From Gelatoporia subvermispora B (Eukaryota > Basidiomycota > Agaricomycetes > Polyporales > Gelatoporiaceae), in NCBI GenBank assembly GCA_000320605.2, contig KB445803.1, positions 378,382-442,381 of the forward strand: 64,000 bases of DNA, given 5' to 3'. The notes under the pieces are model-generated. The model had not been told where the DNA came from. It worked only from the letters and a program-made list of their open reading frames with translations, and made no database searches. Shown here one piece after another: positions 34,275 through 47,200 of the stretch (position 1 is its first letter; the number at the start of each line of letters is the position of its first letter). The position numbers were made by a program, and so were the translations under genes.

Positions 34275-35654
34275 TTAGAGCGACTCGGTGATGGCGAGGG
34301 AGAAGTCGGAGAAGTAGGTGTCCTGATCGACGGGGGTCGCATAGGACGGGTCGGAGCCTGCACAAGACCGTCAGCACGCTGCGTCCGGGCTAACACTACG
34401 ATATTGCTACGCACCACCGAAGAAAGTCTGCATCTGCATGCCACGGATGCGGCCCTCATCGCTGTCGCGGAGGACGAGACCGCCAACGTTGATGACGCTC
34501 TCGCCGTTGACGAACAACTGGATCTCGCCGTTCTCCTGGCCAGCGTCGTTCAGGCGGACGCGCTCGGAAATTGTCGTCCAGGCGCCAGTCGCGAACGTGA
34601 AGGCGCCGCGTCCGACGGACGCGCCGTACACTGAGTTGCAGGTCGAGAATGGCGCGACGTCGCAGACAGCCTGGTTCGCGGAGTAGTCGGGCGGGAGGTA
34701 GGTGTAGACCTCACCCGCGCCGTCGGTGCGCCACATGAGGCGCGCAGAGAAGCAGGAGTCGGACCGACGTCCGCCAGAGCAGGAGACGGCATCCGCAGCG
34801 CTGTCACCTCCGTCTGCATTCACGTAACGATATCAGCATCTATACACCACTCGCACAATTTGAAGATACGTACAGATACCGGGGAGCTTTCCACCCTTGA
34901 CGAACTGGTAGCCCTCAGGGAAGTACACGGAGTAGGCAAAGGTGACCTCTTTAGCGGACGTCAAGTTGACGCTGTCAGGGCCCGTCGCGTAGAACGAGAA
35001 GCCGCCCTGCGGGTCGTGCTGGAAGTTGTACGAGCCCGCGGGGTAGTGCGCCTGCATCGACTGCTTGCCGTCCGGCGCCGCGACGTAGCTGTGCGTCAAC
35101 GCCTTGATCTCGTCGAACAGGTTGAACGTGCTATCTGCGAGCGGAAGCCCACTGGGCGCGCCCTGTACGGTCGTCCACGAGTTGTCCTCCGAGACGGGGA
35201 AGACCATCTTCAGCAACCCGGAGATGGTAGAGCTGGAGCTGGAGCTAGATGACGCGCTGGGCGCGGCGGAGCTTGACGAGGCCGTGCTCGAAGCGTGTGT
35301 GCTGGACGCGTGCGAGCTGGAGACGGCAGTGCTACTGGCGTGGTGGGTGCTAGACGCGTGCGAGCTGGAGACAGACACGCTCGGGACGACAGAGCTGCTC
35401 GCGACGTGGCTTACGCTAACGGCAAGGACGCTCGAGGGCGCGACAGAGGGCGCAACGGATATGGTCGGGAGCACGCTCGAAGGGACGACGGTGGACGCGA
35501 CGACCGCAGAGGACGAGCGGGGCTTGCAGGTGCGCTTCTGGTGCTGGTTCAGTCCAGGAATGTTCTTCTTCGCATGCCTGTATGGGCTCTGGATCGGGAT
35601 GGCGACCACGGAGCACGCCAGGGCGAGGACGGTGATGAGCTTGCTCGCGTACAT
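34275..35654 (-). CDS. Secreted polysaccharide lyase family 14-like protein
   Basis: Likely secreted lyase acting on uronate or related polysaccharides (the family includes alginate and glucuronan-type lyases). Three exons (35654-34874, 34813-34415, 34357-34275) join in phase to 420 residues. N-terminal signal peptide MYASKLITVLALACSVVA, a Ser/Ala/His-rich linker (about residues 45-150, repeated SSSHASSTHHASST-like units, probably O-glycosylated), then the catalytic-type domain: VFPVSEDNSWTTVQGAPSGL, SVYFPEGYQFVKGGKLPGIY, CFSARLMWRTDGAGEVYTYL, NGEIQLFVNGESVI and RGMQMQTFFGGSDPSYATP. The substrate cannot be told from sequence. A second member is at the right end of the window. Confidence 0.88.
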
Positions 35655-36386
35655 TGTGGATGTGTAGTGCTGAGCAGACTGAAAGGACTGTGGGGGACCA
35701 AAAGACGGTGGCCGAGTCTGAATGAAAGGAAGGGATGTGCACACCGCACGACCGCGAGGAGGATGGAGGGAAGGAGGAGGAGAGGACAACGGAATGAAAA
35801 GCGAGAGGATGCGTGGCGGTCAAACTAATTCGCCAAGCCTATCAACCACCCGGCATGGGCGTCTACACATGCACCCACGCCACAAGTCGTATCTGCGCCC
35901 AAAGCGTAAGCCTCGTCCCGGTTATTGTATCCTGCGCACCTTTTGTTCCTGCTTTCTTTGCGCCGTAAAGGCCTCTCAACGCGGCTATAACACTGCCTGA
36001 ACGCTGGGTGAAAGGTTGGCCTTTGTCCTAGTTTGAGGGCATCGATATTTCCTCGCCCAGCCCATCTGCTATCGTAAATGTCAGAGGCCGGCATGCAGTT
36101 GCCGGTTCATCGTTCCTGATGAATAAACGCGTGTTCGAGATGCAATAAACATCAAAGAACGCGGTTACGAGGACAATGCGGCGATACATGTGCAGCGAAC
36201 TGCATGAAACTGCGCGTTGGCCGCTCCTTATTGGAATAGGTCTGATTGGCTGATAACCACTATTCTGGCGAGCGAAGAAAACCGTCAGCGAACTTCCATT
36301 TCTGATTCATCATACACGGATCGTCTGTCAAATGCAGGGAGTACATCATGACGCAGGTCACCAAAAGCGGGAAGAGACCCCGAATG
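35655..36386. other. Spacer
   Basis: Promoter side of the PL14 gene and 3' side of the methyltransferase gene. No other feature is recognised. Confidence 0.4.
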
Positions 36387-37270
36387 CTATGCTTGCTTGA
36401 CCCCTCTCGCGACGAACAGATGCACGTTTTTCCCGTGCATCTTCCCCGGCACACCTTTCTTGAACCCGAAATGCTCTAAACCCGCACCCTCGAATGTACG
36501 GCGCATCTTCGCCTCATCGAAGCCACCGTGGTGCGCCACAACATGCTGCACATGCTCCGGGAAAATCTCAAGAGACTTGTCCTTCTCCATATCCTCCTCC
36601 TTCGCCATAACGTCCGCGACAAGGAGCGACCCACCAGGCTTGAGGAAGTACGTGAGCGTGCGCGTCACGGCGTCCACGTCCGCAAAGTGATGGTATGACA
36701 TCGAGCACTGCACCGCGCGTGTCACTTAGCACTCTATCGCCACATCGATCGCGCACCGCAAGCGAGGAGGTGCATGTAAGAAGCGAACAACGCACCACGA
36801 CAAGGTCGAACTTTGCCCCGTTCAGCTCGCGCGCCTCCCCCTTAAGCTCGACGCACACTGCTTTCATCTCCTCCGGGACGAGCCCCTGGTTCGATGCGCG
36901 CGTGTTGTACTTGTCGACGGAGCCACTGCTGATGTCGACTCCAACAATTGACTGGACGTGTTGGCATAACTCCCTCGAGAACACGCCTTTCCAAGATTTG
37001 GAACTAAGCATGCTTCCCTGGATGCCGCAGACGAAGCCCACGGGCAGGTGACGCACCTGTGCCGCATGCGTAGTCTAGAACAGTAGTAGTTTCCTCGTTA
37101 AAGAGGTCAGGGTGTTCCTCGAGCATTGCGGAGATAATTGTCTTGGAGACTGCTACATGGCTCGGCCGGTCCTCGAGGTTTTGAGCTTCCTTATCAAAGA
37201 ACTCGCGGTTGGCACTAGCATAGTCTTGGGAGTGTGAAGAGTGAGCGTGAGGATGGCCGTGGTCGGACAT
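36387..37270 (-). CDS. Class I SAM-dependent methyltransferase
   Basis: Three exons (37270-37057, 36986-36796, 36707-36387) join in phase to 241 residues. SAM-binding motif I VLDYACGTG is split by the first intron; IVGVDISSGSVDKYN is motif II, FDLVVCSMSYHHF motif IV-like and LKPGGSLLVADVM the post-motif strand. This arrangement is typical of small fungal methyltransferases of the UbiE/Methyltransf_11-like group; the substrate is unknown. A His/Ser-rich N-terminus (HGHPHAHSSHSQDYA) precedes the fold. The start at 37270 is the first ATG; an in-frame extension has only a TTG. The gene is divergent from the thiamine gene, with 486 bp between start codons. Confidence 0.88.
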
Positions 37271-37756
37271 GACGGAGGTCCTGGGCAAGCTGCAAGGCGT
37301 CCCGCAGTGTAAGCCAGCTCGTTAACTCCGCATCTTGCTTCTTAATTGTCATCTTCGCCTGAAACCAGGCCTTCGGACCACTGTGGTTGACACAAGAAAT
37401 ATTCCCAGAGCTAGTCCCAGAGATATTTCGAGAAACAACATGGTGGATGGACGCGAAGTTGCACAGATTTGTTGTCCCGTGCCAACATCAGACTCGCGGA
37501 AAACGCGTCAACCTCTGCCTCGACATTGCAGTGCGGACGGATTCAACTTCTAATGCATAGCATAGCACCGTCTCATTTCATCCAGAGACGGCAACACGCC
37601 TAGCATATAGTCTTCAAGTAAACAAAATGATAGCGCGAAACGGGAGACTCGGAGCGGAGTAAGCGCGCAAATACTCCATCTCGTCACTCTCGCGTCCTCC
37701 GTCGCGCTCTTATCTCTAGACCTGACTCGGTTCTAGACCGTCTAATTCACGTTAAA
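37271..37756. promoter_or_regulatory. Divergent promoter region, methyltransferase / THI20
   Basis: 486 bp shared by two divergent genes. I see no convincing TPP riboswitch core in it or in the THI20 introns, although I cannot rule out a diverged one. Confidence 0.4.
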
Positions 37757-39928
37757 ATGTCGCGACAGGACCCTCCCAACCCTCCTGCGGTACTCACTAT
37801 CGCCGGGTCAGACTCCAGTGGCGGAGCGGGCATACAAGTGAGCAGACCCTCTCGGCTCTCGGCGCGCGTTTGACGGAGGATCATGAGTTCTAGGCAGACT
37901 TGAAGACGTTCTCCGCGCTGCAATGTTACGGTACAAGCGTGATCACCGCGCTGACCGCGCAAAACACGACCGGTGTGCAGGGCGTGCACCCCTCTCCGCC
38001 CGAGTTCGTCAGGCAGCAGGTGCGCCGTGCGTGACTCACCTCCGAAATGGTCATTTGAGCTCTATATGCGATTGCTAGATGCATTCGGTATTGAGCGACA
38101 TAGACATCCAGGCAATGAAGACTGGCATGCTGTTCGACGCCGAGAACACGCGTGCGGTCGTCGCCGCGCTCAAGGAGCACTACGCAGCCCGGCCGATGCC
38201 CCCGCTCATTTGCGACCCGGTTTGCGTCTCGACGTCGGGACACACCCTACTACAGCCGGACGCCGTCGAAGTCATGATATCCGAGTTGTTCCCCATGGCT
38301 GCACTCATCACGCCAAATAAGTCCGAGGCGGAGCTCGTGCTCGCGCACCGCCAGCTGTCGTCGAAGATTGACAACCTGGAGGACATGCTGCGTGCCGCAA
38401 AGGACATGTTGTCGTTAGGTCCTAAGGCTGTCCTCCTGAAAGGGGGGCATATAACCTCGACGCTGGAAGATATCGAGCGGGTTTCCTCAGTCCATCCTCA
38501 AGTTAAGGTCATCAAAGACGGCTTGCTCAGCGAAAATATGGAAATATTGCTCAAAAACTCAGGACAAACAGCGTCAGATGTCATGGTCGTAGATGTTCTG
38601 CAGGAACAAGATAACACTACATTATTCGTTCGACCCAGGATTGACTCGACGAGTACACACGGTACAGGATGTACCTTGTCAGCCGCCCTTGTGTGCGAAC
38701 TTGGCCATGGAAACTCTCGTATGCTTGCAGATTGACCTTGAATTACGCCAGACTTCTAACGAGTTTTTTCGCACAGTTGCCGATGCAACTCGTGCAGCCT
38801 CCAGGTATACCCACATTGCGATACAAACCGCGTCTCCAATAGGCAGCGGGAACGGCCCTCTAAACCACCTCCACCCCATCGTCCCGCGGATCGTCCCTAT
38901 GTATGTCCACGCCGCCTTTCGCTCTCGGTCCATGGCGCACAGACTCACATCGCTCCCAGCCCGACACCTACAGACCCGCACCCGCTGATCCGCACGCTCA
39001 TCTCTCGGACGCAGGATATGTGGAAGGCGTACGTCGAGCACGACTTCGTGCGGCAGCTTGCGAGCGGTACGCTCGCGCGCGAGAGCTTCCTGCACTTCAT
39101 CAAGTGCGCGCCCCTCCGAGCGTCTTCCTGTCCGTGCAGAGACTGACACGACAGCGCGCCGCCCGCAAGGCAGGACTACCTCTACCTCAAGTACTACGCC
39201 CGGGCGTACGGGTGCGTCCCTCCTCCCTCCGCCCATTTCCGCTTCCGGGCGCTCCATTATGGGGTTCGAGAGACTGACGCACGAGGTGGGTGCCACACAG
39301 GCTCCTGGCCGCAAAGTCGTCGACGTTCTCGTCGATCGACGCCGCAACGAAGACGATCATCAATATCGTCACCGAGGTCTCGATGCACAAGGCGTACTGC
39401 GCACAATGGGGCATCACCGAGGACGAGCTGCGCGCGACACCCGAATCGCCCGCCACGACCGCGTACGGTGCATATCTCCTCGACGTAGGCCTGCAGGGTG
39501 CGTCTCTTCCCTCCCCTCGCACTTCCGGCAACTCATGATGCGCACCTCTCACTGTCCGCAGGGGACAGCGCGCGTCTGATCATGGCGCTCGCGGCGTGCC
39601 TGCTCGGGTACGGAGAGGTCGGCCTGTGGCTCATGAAGGAGGCGGCGAAGCCGAACAGCTGGGTCAAGCTCGACGGAAATCCGTACCTGAAGTGGATCCA
39701 GGACTACTCTGGGAAGGATTATCAGGCCGCAGTAACGATCGGCATCCGTAAGTGGCTCTGTATCCTTGCGCGGCTTGGGCTCTGAGATGGTCTTTCAAAG
39801 AAACGCTGGAAGCGCTTGCAGTTGCGGACCCGCCTTCGGAGCTGCGCTTCCAAGAATGGCTCGGCGTGTGGCAGGAGTGCACGCGTCTGGAGAAGGGATT
39901 CTGGGATATGGCTCTGGGCCTCCTTTAG
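37757..39928 (+). CDS. THI20: HMP/HMP-P kinase fused to TenA-type thiaminase II (Thi20-like)
   Basis: Bifunctional thiamine biosynthesis/salvage enzyme: kinase for hydroxymethylpyrimidine and its phosphate, plus a TenA domain that hydrolyses thiamine breakdown products. Nine exons (37757-37837, 37894-38019, 38079-38718, 38777-38900, 38960-39103, 39170-39211, 39301-39497, 39562-39747, 39801-39928) join in phase to 555 residues. Kinase part: [20 protein letters not shown] at the N-terminus, [14 protein letters not shown], and [13 protein letters not shown] near residue 280. TenA part from about residue 335: [39 protein letters not shown], and [14 protein letters not shown] with the conserved Cys and Glu; it ends [12 protein letters not shown]. 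This matches the yeast Thi20/21 layout. Confidence 0.95.
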
Positions 39929-42006
39929 GGCGCAAAAGAGACCCACCGAGCTGCATATGGGGTGTGCGGCAAATCGAAAAATATGAAGTGCAGATCTGTA
40001 TAACACTCATGCTACAATCCAGCGTAAACAAGACTAGAGAGATTTCCCGGAGACGGCCCTCGGTCATCACCTTCGTCAGGTAATGAGCCGAACACTATAT
40101 GTGATCTTCTCGCACTCCTCCCGTAGGATGTCTTTCTGCGAGCAAGCGCCCTCGACAATCAGGATGTTCATTCAACGGACTCCGAAGGTGCTTGGAGCAC
40201 TGCCTGACGTGTCACACACGGCGAGTTATGATGCTAAAGCATATCTCGCTCGCAGCCTCGCACGAGGCTGCCGAAATCGCCACGGCTACCTTCTAGCTTG
40301 TCCACGCGCAGACATGCTCCATCGGTCTCTCGTCAAAGCCTGGAAATATTATCTCACTACGACGTCGGGCTCTCTTCGATTTTTCACAATTACGGACCGA
40401 GAGCCTACACCGTGTGTTTGACCCCGTCGTAGCTGTGAGTCGACTTCGCGTGGGTGAGCTCTCGACGTCACTTTACGATATTGACAGACACTCTGCGTAA
40501 ATGACCGTTGTTTACTCGAGATATAGGAATGAGGACGTCACGAATGCCGCTGCATGAGGAACCTGCGATACTCTGACAAAGCACTCGTGATTTGTAGCGG
40601 CGGCGAGCTCATTTAGCACCCATAAGTTCATATTCACATCAAGCTCCCCGTCATCCCATGATTGGATCCCCTCCTAGCGAGTTCACAGAGTATGATATCT
40701 GTCGGACAGTGGTGTAAAAATGTGGTCGACACGTCTGTCATACGTAGCATCAGTTCTAATACATCAGTCATAATTGTCGGGAAACACGGCGTGGACGATG
40801 ACATACCACTCAGTCGTGCTCCCGCGACTCGCCGAGGTCTCCGTCGCCGCTGGCTAAACCAACTACTGAGTCTATTTTTGTGATACCATTCGCACCCTGG
40901 AATCGTTTTCAGGATTCCGAGCAACCATTTCTGTTCATTACTGGTCGGGTGAGTGTTGCAGGTGTTGAAATAGTCTAAGGGATGGTTGGTGCATTCTCAT
41001 TTGAGCGGGTAACTACACTAACGGCGGCCATCAGAACTTACCTTCCAAGAGTCGGCGCCCGTGCCGAGACAGAACTTTGCGAGGCCCATTTCGACCGCCG
41101 GCCTCGCGACAATCATTCGAAGGGCTGTCTGTGGGCGCCATTAGTATGTCTGGGTGTCGGGCCACTGGAGTTGGAGAGAGAAATTGTTGGAGGGCATCCT
41201 GGTTAGCCTACACCAGAATTTATGCATTTTTCGATGACTGTTTTATTTGGAAGACTAGGAGCTTCCAGCCCCATTGCATAATGGGGGAATGGAGCCAGAC
41301 GGAGACCTTCCGAATTTAGCGAGAAATGTCTGGGAAAGTCCCATATATGGAAGGTTGTGGCTGAAGACCCCGAGCTCAGTTCATTTCTGACATCGAATAA
41401 CACCTCAGTTTACGACATTTTACGCAAATTGTACAGTATTGCACAGCCAGGAGACGTCATTTTTATCTGAAAACCCTTATTGGTTCAACTACAGCACACA
41501 GAACTATATAGTGGGGCAACTTGCCTGGGATAGGCTCATTCTCCCCCAGCTCACTGGGCATTGATTTGCTCACACACAACCTAGATACTATGTTTTTCCC
41601 TCAATAGCTGAGGGAAGAACATAGTATCTAGGTTGCTGTGGAGTAGGTCAGTTTCCTCAGTCTGAGGGCACTGGTGACATTTTATCGAGCCCGGCTGGAT
41701 TCGAAAAGATGCCCCCCTAGCTCCAGTTACAACCTCGAAATATCGAGGTCTCACACAATGTACGTTGTCTGAATCGAGATTACGGTGCGCCCTATACTCA
41801 GAACGAAATATAGCGGACTCATATGCTCAGGGTACTCTACAAGAGATATGATTTGATTACTCGCAATTGGATCTCAGCCTCGCATTATATCACTCACCAC
41901 GAAAATCTATCTGCGCTCACTCACTAATTTTACATCTCGTAGCACGTATATTCACGATCAATTGTACAGAGTGGGTTCGGATTGGTTACATAATTCACAA
42001 AATGCT
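39929..42006. other. Gene-free stretch with a strong hairpin
   Basis: Over 2 kb without a gene I can support. The only clear structure is the inverted repeat at 41578-41634. Short frames (such as 40083-40421) show no family signal. Confidence 0.4.
41578..41634. repeat. 57-nt near-perfect hairpin (26-nt arms, 5-nt loop)
   Basis: The left arm 41578-41603 begins AACCTAGATACTATG. The right arm 41609-41634 is its reverse complement apart from one position that forms a G-U pair if the plus strand is transcribed. The loop is ATAGC. The CACA before and TGTG after could lengthen the stem past a small internal loop. No target-site duplication is obvious. Confidence 0.9.
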
Positions 42007-43434
42007 TCAGTCGTCAGCAACTATGATGACTTTCTTCCCTTTGTTCCTCCCCGTCTGCACATCCAGGATCGCTTCGCCGACCTTGTCGAGCCCGCGCACG
42101 ATGTCCTCCTGGTACTTGATCTCTCCTGAGGCGACGCGGCGTGGCATTTCCGCGTAGAACTGCTCGCGATACTTTCCGTGCATAGAGAAGACGAGAAATC
42201 CGTAGATACGGAGCTGCTTCGACACAATGCTGGTAATGTTCTTGACTGGATACGGAGTCTTAGTGTTGTACTGCGAGATCATGCCACATTCCTGAAGGGG
42301 CATTTGCATGAGCGATCCATAGTCAACTCAAGAGAAGCCACCAATATAGGTAACGCACAATGAAACGCGACACGGGCTGTGCTGCCTCAATTGCTGCCTC
42401 AAGGGTCTCACCGCCGACATTATCCCAGTATCTGTGAGCTCGGGGGCATCAAACCTGGCAACAAACGCGGACATGCTGCACATAAACTCACATATTAATG
42501 GGTCCCTCCATCTGCAAGACCTTGGACGTATTCGTAGTCTTGTAATTGAACGCGGCGTCCGCACCGAGGGAGCTCACAAATGCGACTTTCTCGTCCGAGC
42601 CCGCAGACGCGATGACTTTGCACCCGTCGGCCTTAGCGAGCTGCACGACCGTCGCGCCCACAGGACCGGCTGCGGCAGTGACGAACGCCACTTCTCCCTA
42701 TCAAGAACTCGGTTTGAGCGATTAGTCAAGTTATACGATTCGATAACTGACCTTTTGCGCTGCAGACCATTCCTTCCACGCGTAATATGCGGTTTGACCC
42801 GGCATTCCACACACGCCGACATACACTGTCCAGGGGAGGCCCTCTTTGTTTTCGAGCAGCCTAAATTCGGCCAAATCCTTCACAACATTGTACTCCTGGA
42901 ACACTTATTCATATAGTCAGGGACCAGAGTAAGAGTTCAAGCTTTGCGACGTACACAATATTCCATAGATGTGGTCACCGGACTTGAACTTCGGGGTCTC
43001 CGATCGAAGGACCTTGCCGACCCCAAAATTGTTCAGGCTGCATGCGAATTAGCTCGTGCAGACTATGTTATTCCCCAGCGACGCACGGTTCTCCGATGAC
43101 ATACGGCGGCTGCACGCGATGCATAAGCACCAATGGGGTCAACGAGTCTTCGATGGTCACATACCGAGTAGCTCTTGACCGACGGGTCACGCATCCTACC
43201 CCGCATGTACGGGTCAATAGAGACGACGAGAGTCTTGACAAGGATTCCGCCATTCAACGGAACATTCTCCAGTTCGATGGTCTGCGAGTCGTCTTGGATG
43301 GTCGTCTTTCCGGGTTCCGGGAAACCTGCACAGACATTGCGCTCTGTTAACCAAGGCGCATGCCCCAAAACGTACACAACATTACCAGTGGGGACTTCGT
43401 TGTAGAGATGACGACCGTTCCTTACTGGTGTCAT
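42007..43434 (-). CDS. NADP-dependent medium-chain reductase (MDR, double-bond reductase type)
   Basis: Likely reduces activated C=C bonds of alkenals/enones with NADPH (prostaglandin reductase/leukotriene-B4-dehydrogenase-like branch; no catalytic-zinc residues seen). Eight exons (43434-43386, 43325-43165, 43109-43087, 43037-42955, 42903-42752, 42697-42492, 42431-42359, 42291-42007) join in phase to 343 residues. Signatures: SIDPYMRGRMRD, PPYVIGEPLNNFGVGKVLRS, GMPGQTAYYAW, FVTAAAGPVGATVVQLAK (Rossmann loop), IYWDNVGGETLEAAI and CGMISQYN. The third exon is only 23 nt (PPYVIGE plus two bases) but is needed for both frame and family sequence. Introns are 45-68 nt. Confidence 0.93.
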
Positions 43435-44225
43435 CGCGATGTCTTCGAAATGTACTGGAGAGGAACCTTCGGAGGTCGCAAGGGAACCTAGGTGATGGTC
43501 TTGAGTGAGATGAGAAGCGCTTTATGAACTCTCGCCAAGGAGCATGATATCCATAACTCCAGCTTGTCACCGCACTCTGGACCGCGGGACCCTTACTCAG
43601 CCCTGCGTGAGGACCCGGCTATATTCAGCAGCCTATGCCCGAGTGTTCCAAGGGACTCAGGCCACATGTTTTTCGGGCAACCGAAGCACTCGAACAAGTC
43701 ACCAGCTGGCCCATGGCACTTTCATGAAGACTGTTTGGGTTACGAAGCGAGATATCGTGCAAGCTGGCCGGGGAGGAGAAAAAGCGAGACATTCGCGCGC
43801 CCATGCGTCATTGATTCCTCGCATGACCTCGATGATGACCGTCGTCACTGAGGCGCTGAAGATAACAGACGCATGAAGACGGATGCACTTGGTCCAAGGA
43901 AATTCCAAAACATTGCTCATACTATCTCTGAGGTTCTGACCACTGGTGGCCGTTGCAAATACATACGAGAACGGTTCAACATAATGAATGCTAGTTTGAT
44001 ACAGTTGATTACAGTACCGGAGCAGGTAAATTACAACATGGGCTGGGTGTCGTCCGTGACACAGTATAGGAGAGACAGGGAATAAGCTGAATGCGTAGTA
44101 CGTATGCTACAGCTAAGTATGCAGATTCAAAACGAATGTCATATGTCATTAGCAGTCTATGCATATCATCACGTCGAATAATGTAAGGTGCCAATGTGCA
44201 GTCTCAGTCCATCTGAACAAATCCA
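43435..44225. other. Spacer
   Basis: Promoter side of the reductase gene and 3' flank of the receptor-like gene. Nothing else is recognised. Confidence 0.4.
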
Positions 44226-47200
44226 TTAACTCAGAAAGGGATTTCGCGGGGCCGAACCACCAGTGTTCGTCGGCTGCAACCAATATGCCCCGCGATCTCC
44301 TTGTTGCTGCTGCGTGACCGTACGTGCGTACTCCTGCGCGGGTGTCGGCGCCTGCGAGCGCGGCGAGTCGAGGAAGACCCGGTCCCAGTCCCGCTCGTCC
44401 GTACTGCACGTCGTCGCTGAGAACCGCGACGCGAGCGGTACCGTTGCGCCGCGCGTGGGCTGGCGCGGCTGTGGCGCACGCGGAGGCATACCAGTGATCT
44501 GTGAGTACACGGACGTCCCCGAGATTGAACTTGTGGACAGACGCCGCTCGCGCGCGGCGAGCGCGTCCCACTCTGGGTCGTATCCACGCATAAGGGGCGG
44601 CGATGGCCGACTACTGGAGCTGCTTCCGAGCTGGCTGTCGCTATTGAGGCTGGACTTTGACTGATTGTGATGCAAGCCAAGGACGGTCCAGTCAGGGTCG
44701 GACGTGTGCTGCAGCTGCAACTGAGGCGGTCCGCCTGCGCGAGGTCCGAGGTCAGCACTTCCTGTGGCCAAGAGGGTCTGCTGATGTGCTTGTGGTGCTG
44801 ATGTCGCGGCATATGTGGTAGGTACAGGCTGCTGGAAAGCGAAGGATGGTTGTGGAGGTTGAGAGGGTTGTGCGGGGCCAGTTCCTTGATGAGACATCAT
44901 AGGGCCGGGGACGAAGATCACCCTTTCATGTACGACAGGTGGTGCATGGCCGACGTACGGACCACTTAGGTTCTGCATACCACTGCCATTGGCCAGCGCT
45001 ACCATAGGAGACGGTCCAGTGCCGTTATTTATGGAGGTAAGAGCACTCGTAGGCAGAGTCGCAGCCCGCGCAAGCATTGCCGCCTGAGCCGGCTGGGTGC
45101 CCGTAGCGAGCTGGTCCGGATGATTGCTGGACATCATCTGTAGCGGGGGCTGCTCATGCGCGGACTCGCAGACGCTTATCAACCGGCCTTCGGTTCGTGC
45201 CTGCGACGCCATCGGTAAGGACCCGCCCGTGCCGCTGACGTCGCTTCCAGAGCTGTCGTTGCGCACAAGGGGTGGCGTCGGGCCACGGCTGGAGGGCGCA
45301 ATTGACTTCTCGAATGCAGCAGTAAGCTTGCCATCGCGCGCGTAGGCCGTTGTCGTTTGTTCCGCTCGGAGGAATTGGGGAGAGGGCGCCCGGCTCGACG
45401 ACGCGTAAGGGTTCTCTGAAGCAAGCAACTTCTCATTGCGACCCTTGGGTGCCGAAGATTTCACCGGGGCGTGGGCACGCACAGGCTCAAGGTCGTAGTC
45501 GCCCAGCGAGGGCAGCGGCGACGGAGCGCGGCTGGAGCTGGCGACCGAGTACGCGTAGGACTTGTTGAGCCTCTGCACCTCGCGCGGCCCACGCGATATC
45601 GGCTGCTTAACATACGCGCCCGGGGCGTCGCGCTCGATGTCGAGGTGATCCAACGAGGGCAGCGGCGACGGCGCACGGCTCGAGCCTGCGCCACGCCCCT
45701 CGTAGTCGTACGTGCGGACGATCTTCTCAACGTCGTGCGCGTGTCGTATGTCCTCGGCGCCGCTCATCTTCGCCATCTTGATCTCGTAGTGCACAGGTGG
45801 GTCAGCGGGCGGGGCGGGGTGGCGGCGACGGCGGAAGAGGCGCTCGCCCCAGTGCCAGATGCGGCTGCCAAAGCCCTTCTTCTTCGCGAACTGAGCCGTT
45901 GCGGCCTTGCGCATCTTGCGTGCGTGCCGGCGCCACAGCATCAGGACGCATACGAAGAGGAATGCGCACCCGAGCGCCATGAGCAAAATCTCCCACCACG
46001 CGAGACCGCCACCACCGCTGCTGGTGCTGGTGTTCGAGGATGGGGAGACAGGCGAGCTGATACCGGTAATAGTCGGAAGCGGTGGCGCGGAATTGGTTCC
46101 GGATGCTGGGGGCACGAAGACAAGATCGGAAAGGCAGAGACCAAGGCCGGTAATGACACTACTGCTGTTCGCACAATTTGCGGAGACACAGGTGCCACCG
46201 CGCAAAACTTGGCTTGAGCTTGAACATGCAAGACAGTTGCTTGGCCCGGAGCCTGCGCAGCTGGAGCAGCTAGAGTCACAGGGCTGGCACGTCGAGGATG
46301 TCGTGTCGAAGAATTCGGACTGGCTGCACGTGGGAAGGCACCGCCCGTTCGTGAGGACGGGTAGACTAGACGAACAGCTCGAGCACTGGTTGAAAGAGCT
46401 GCCAGTACATGTCGCACAATCGGGATGGCATGACAGGCAAGATCCGGAAGAGCTGAAGGTATTCGAAGGGCAGGAGGACACGCAAGATCCGTTGGAGGCG
46501 AGCTGATTGTTGTTACATGTAAGGCAGAATGTCGAAGAGCCTACACAGGTACCGCAAGAAGAATCACATGCTGAAAGGCAAGTCAGGTGATCGTCCGAAT
46601 TGGGAGAACAAATAATTCGCACCAGTACACGTCAAGTTGTCCTGCGGACTAAGGAAAGTTCCAGAGGGACAACTCTCCACACACTGACCCTGCGATAGTA
46701 CAAAGCCAGGGAGACAGCCGGTGCACTGCGCTTGATTGATGGTGGACGCCACACTGAAGCCCGGGATTTTGCACGATGTGCACTTCACCGGACAATCTGA
46801 CATATGGTGAGCAAAGGCTCCAAGAAAATAGAACAAGATACACACTATCGCATTCATGCTTGTTGTTATTGGCAATCAAGTTCGACCCTGAGCAAACACC
46901 GTTGTCGTCTGTGCTCACACAGCTGCCGTTGAACGAGTACTTTCCAGTGCCGCAAATGATGCAATCGTTCGACGTAGGGCCTGAGCATGTCTGACATTCT
47001 GGAGAGCATGCCGTGCAATTGCTACCGTTGCTGAAGCTCCCGTCGGGACATACTGTACCACTTGAGGTCGCCGATTGCGAGGCGACACAGCTTGTTGCGT
47101 CGTTCGCGTTCTGGGTGAAGCCAGACTTGCAAGTGACGCAATCGCCAGAGCTATCGGCACATTGTTCGCAGCCGAGATTGCACACTACAAAAACATGAGC

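Noticed and set aside
35104..35667. 187-codon plus-strand frame rich in Glu/Leu
   Set aside because: Complement of the Ser-rich linker of the PL14 gene; the composition mirrors that linker.
37271..37756. TPP riboswitch upstream of the thiamine gene
   Set aside because: Fungal thiamine genes can carry one in a 5' intron, but I could not find the conserved CTGAGA and ACCTGAA-type cores here.
45471..46217. 248-codon plus-strand frame
   Set aside because: Antisense shadow of the receptor-like gene, whose exon phases and domains are consistent on the minus strand.
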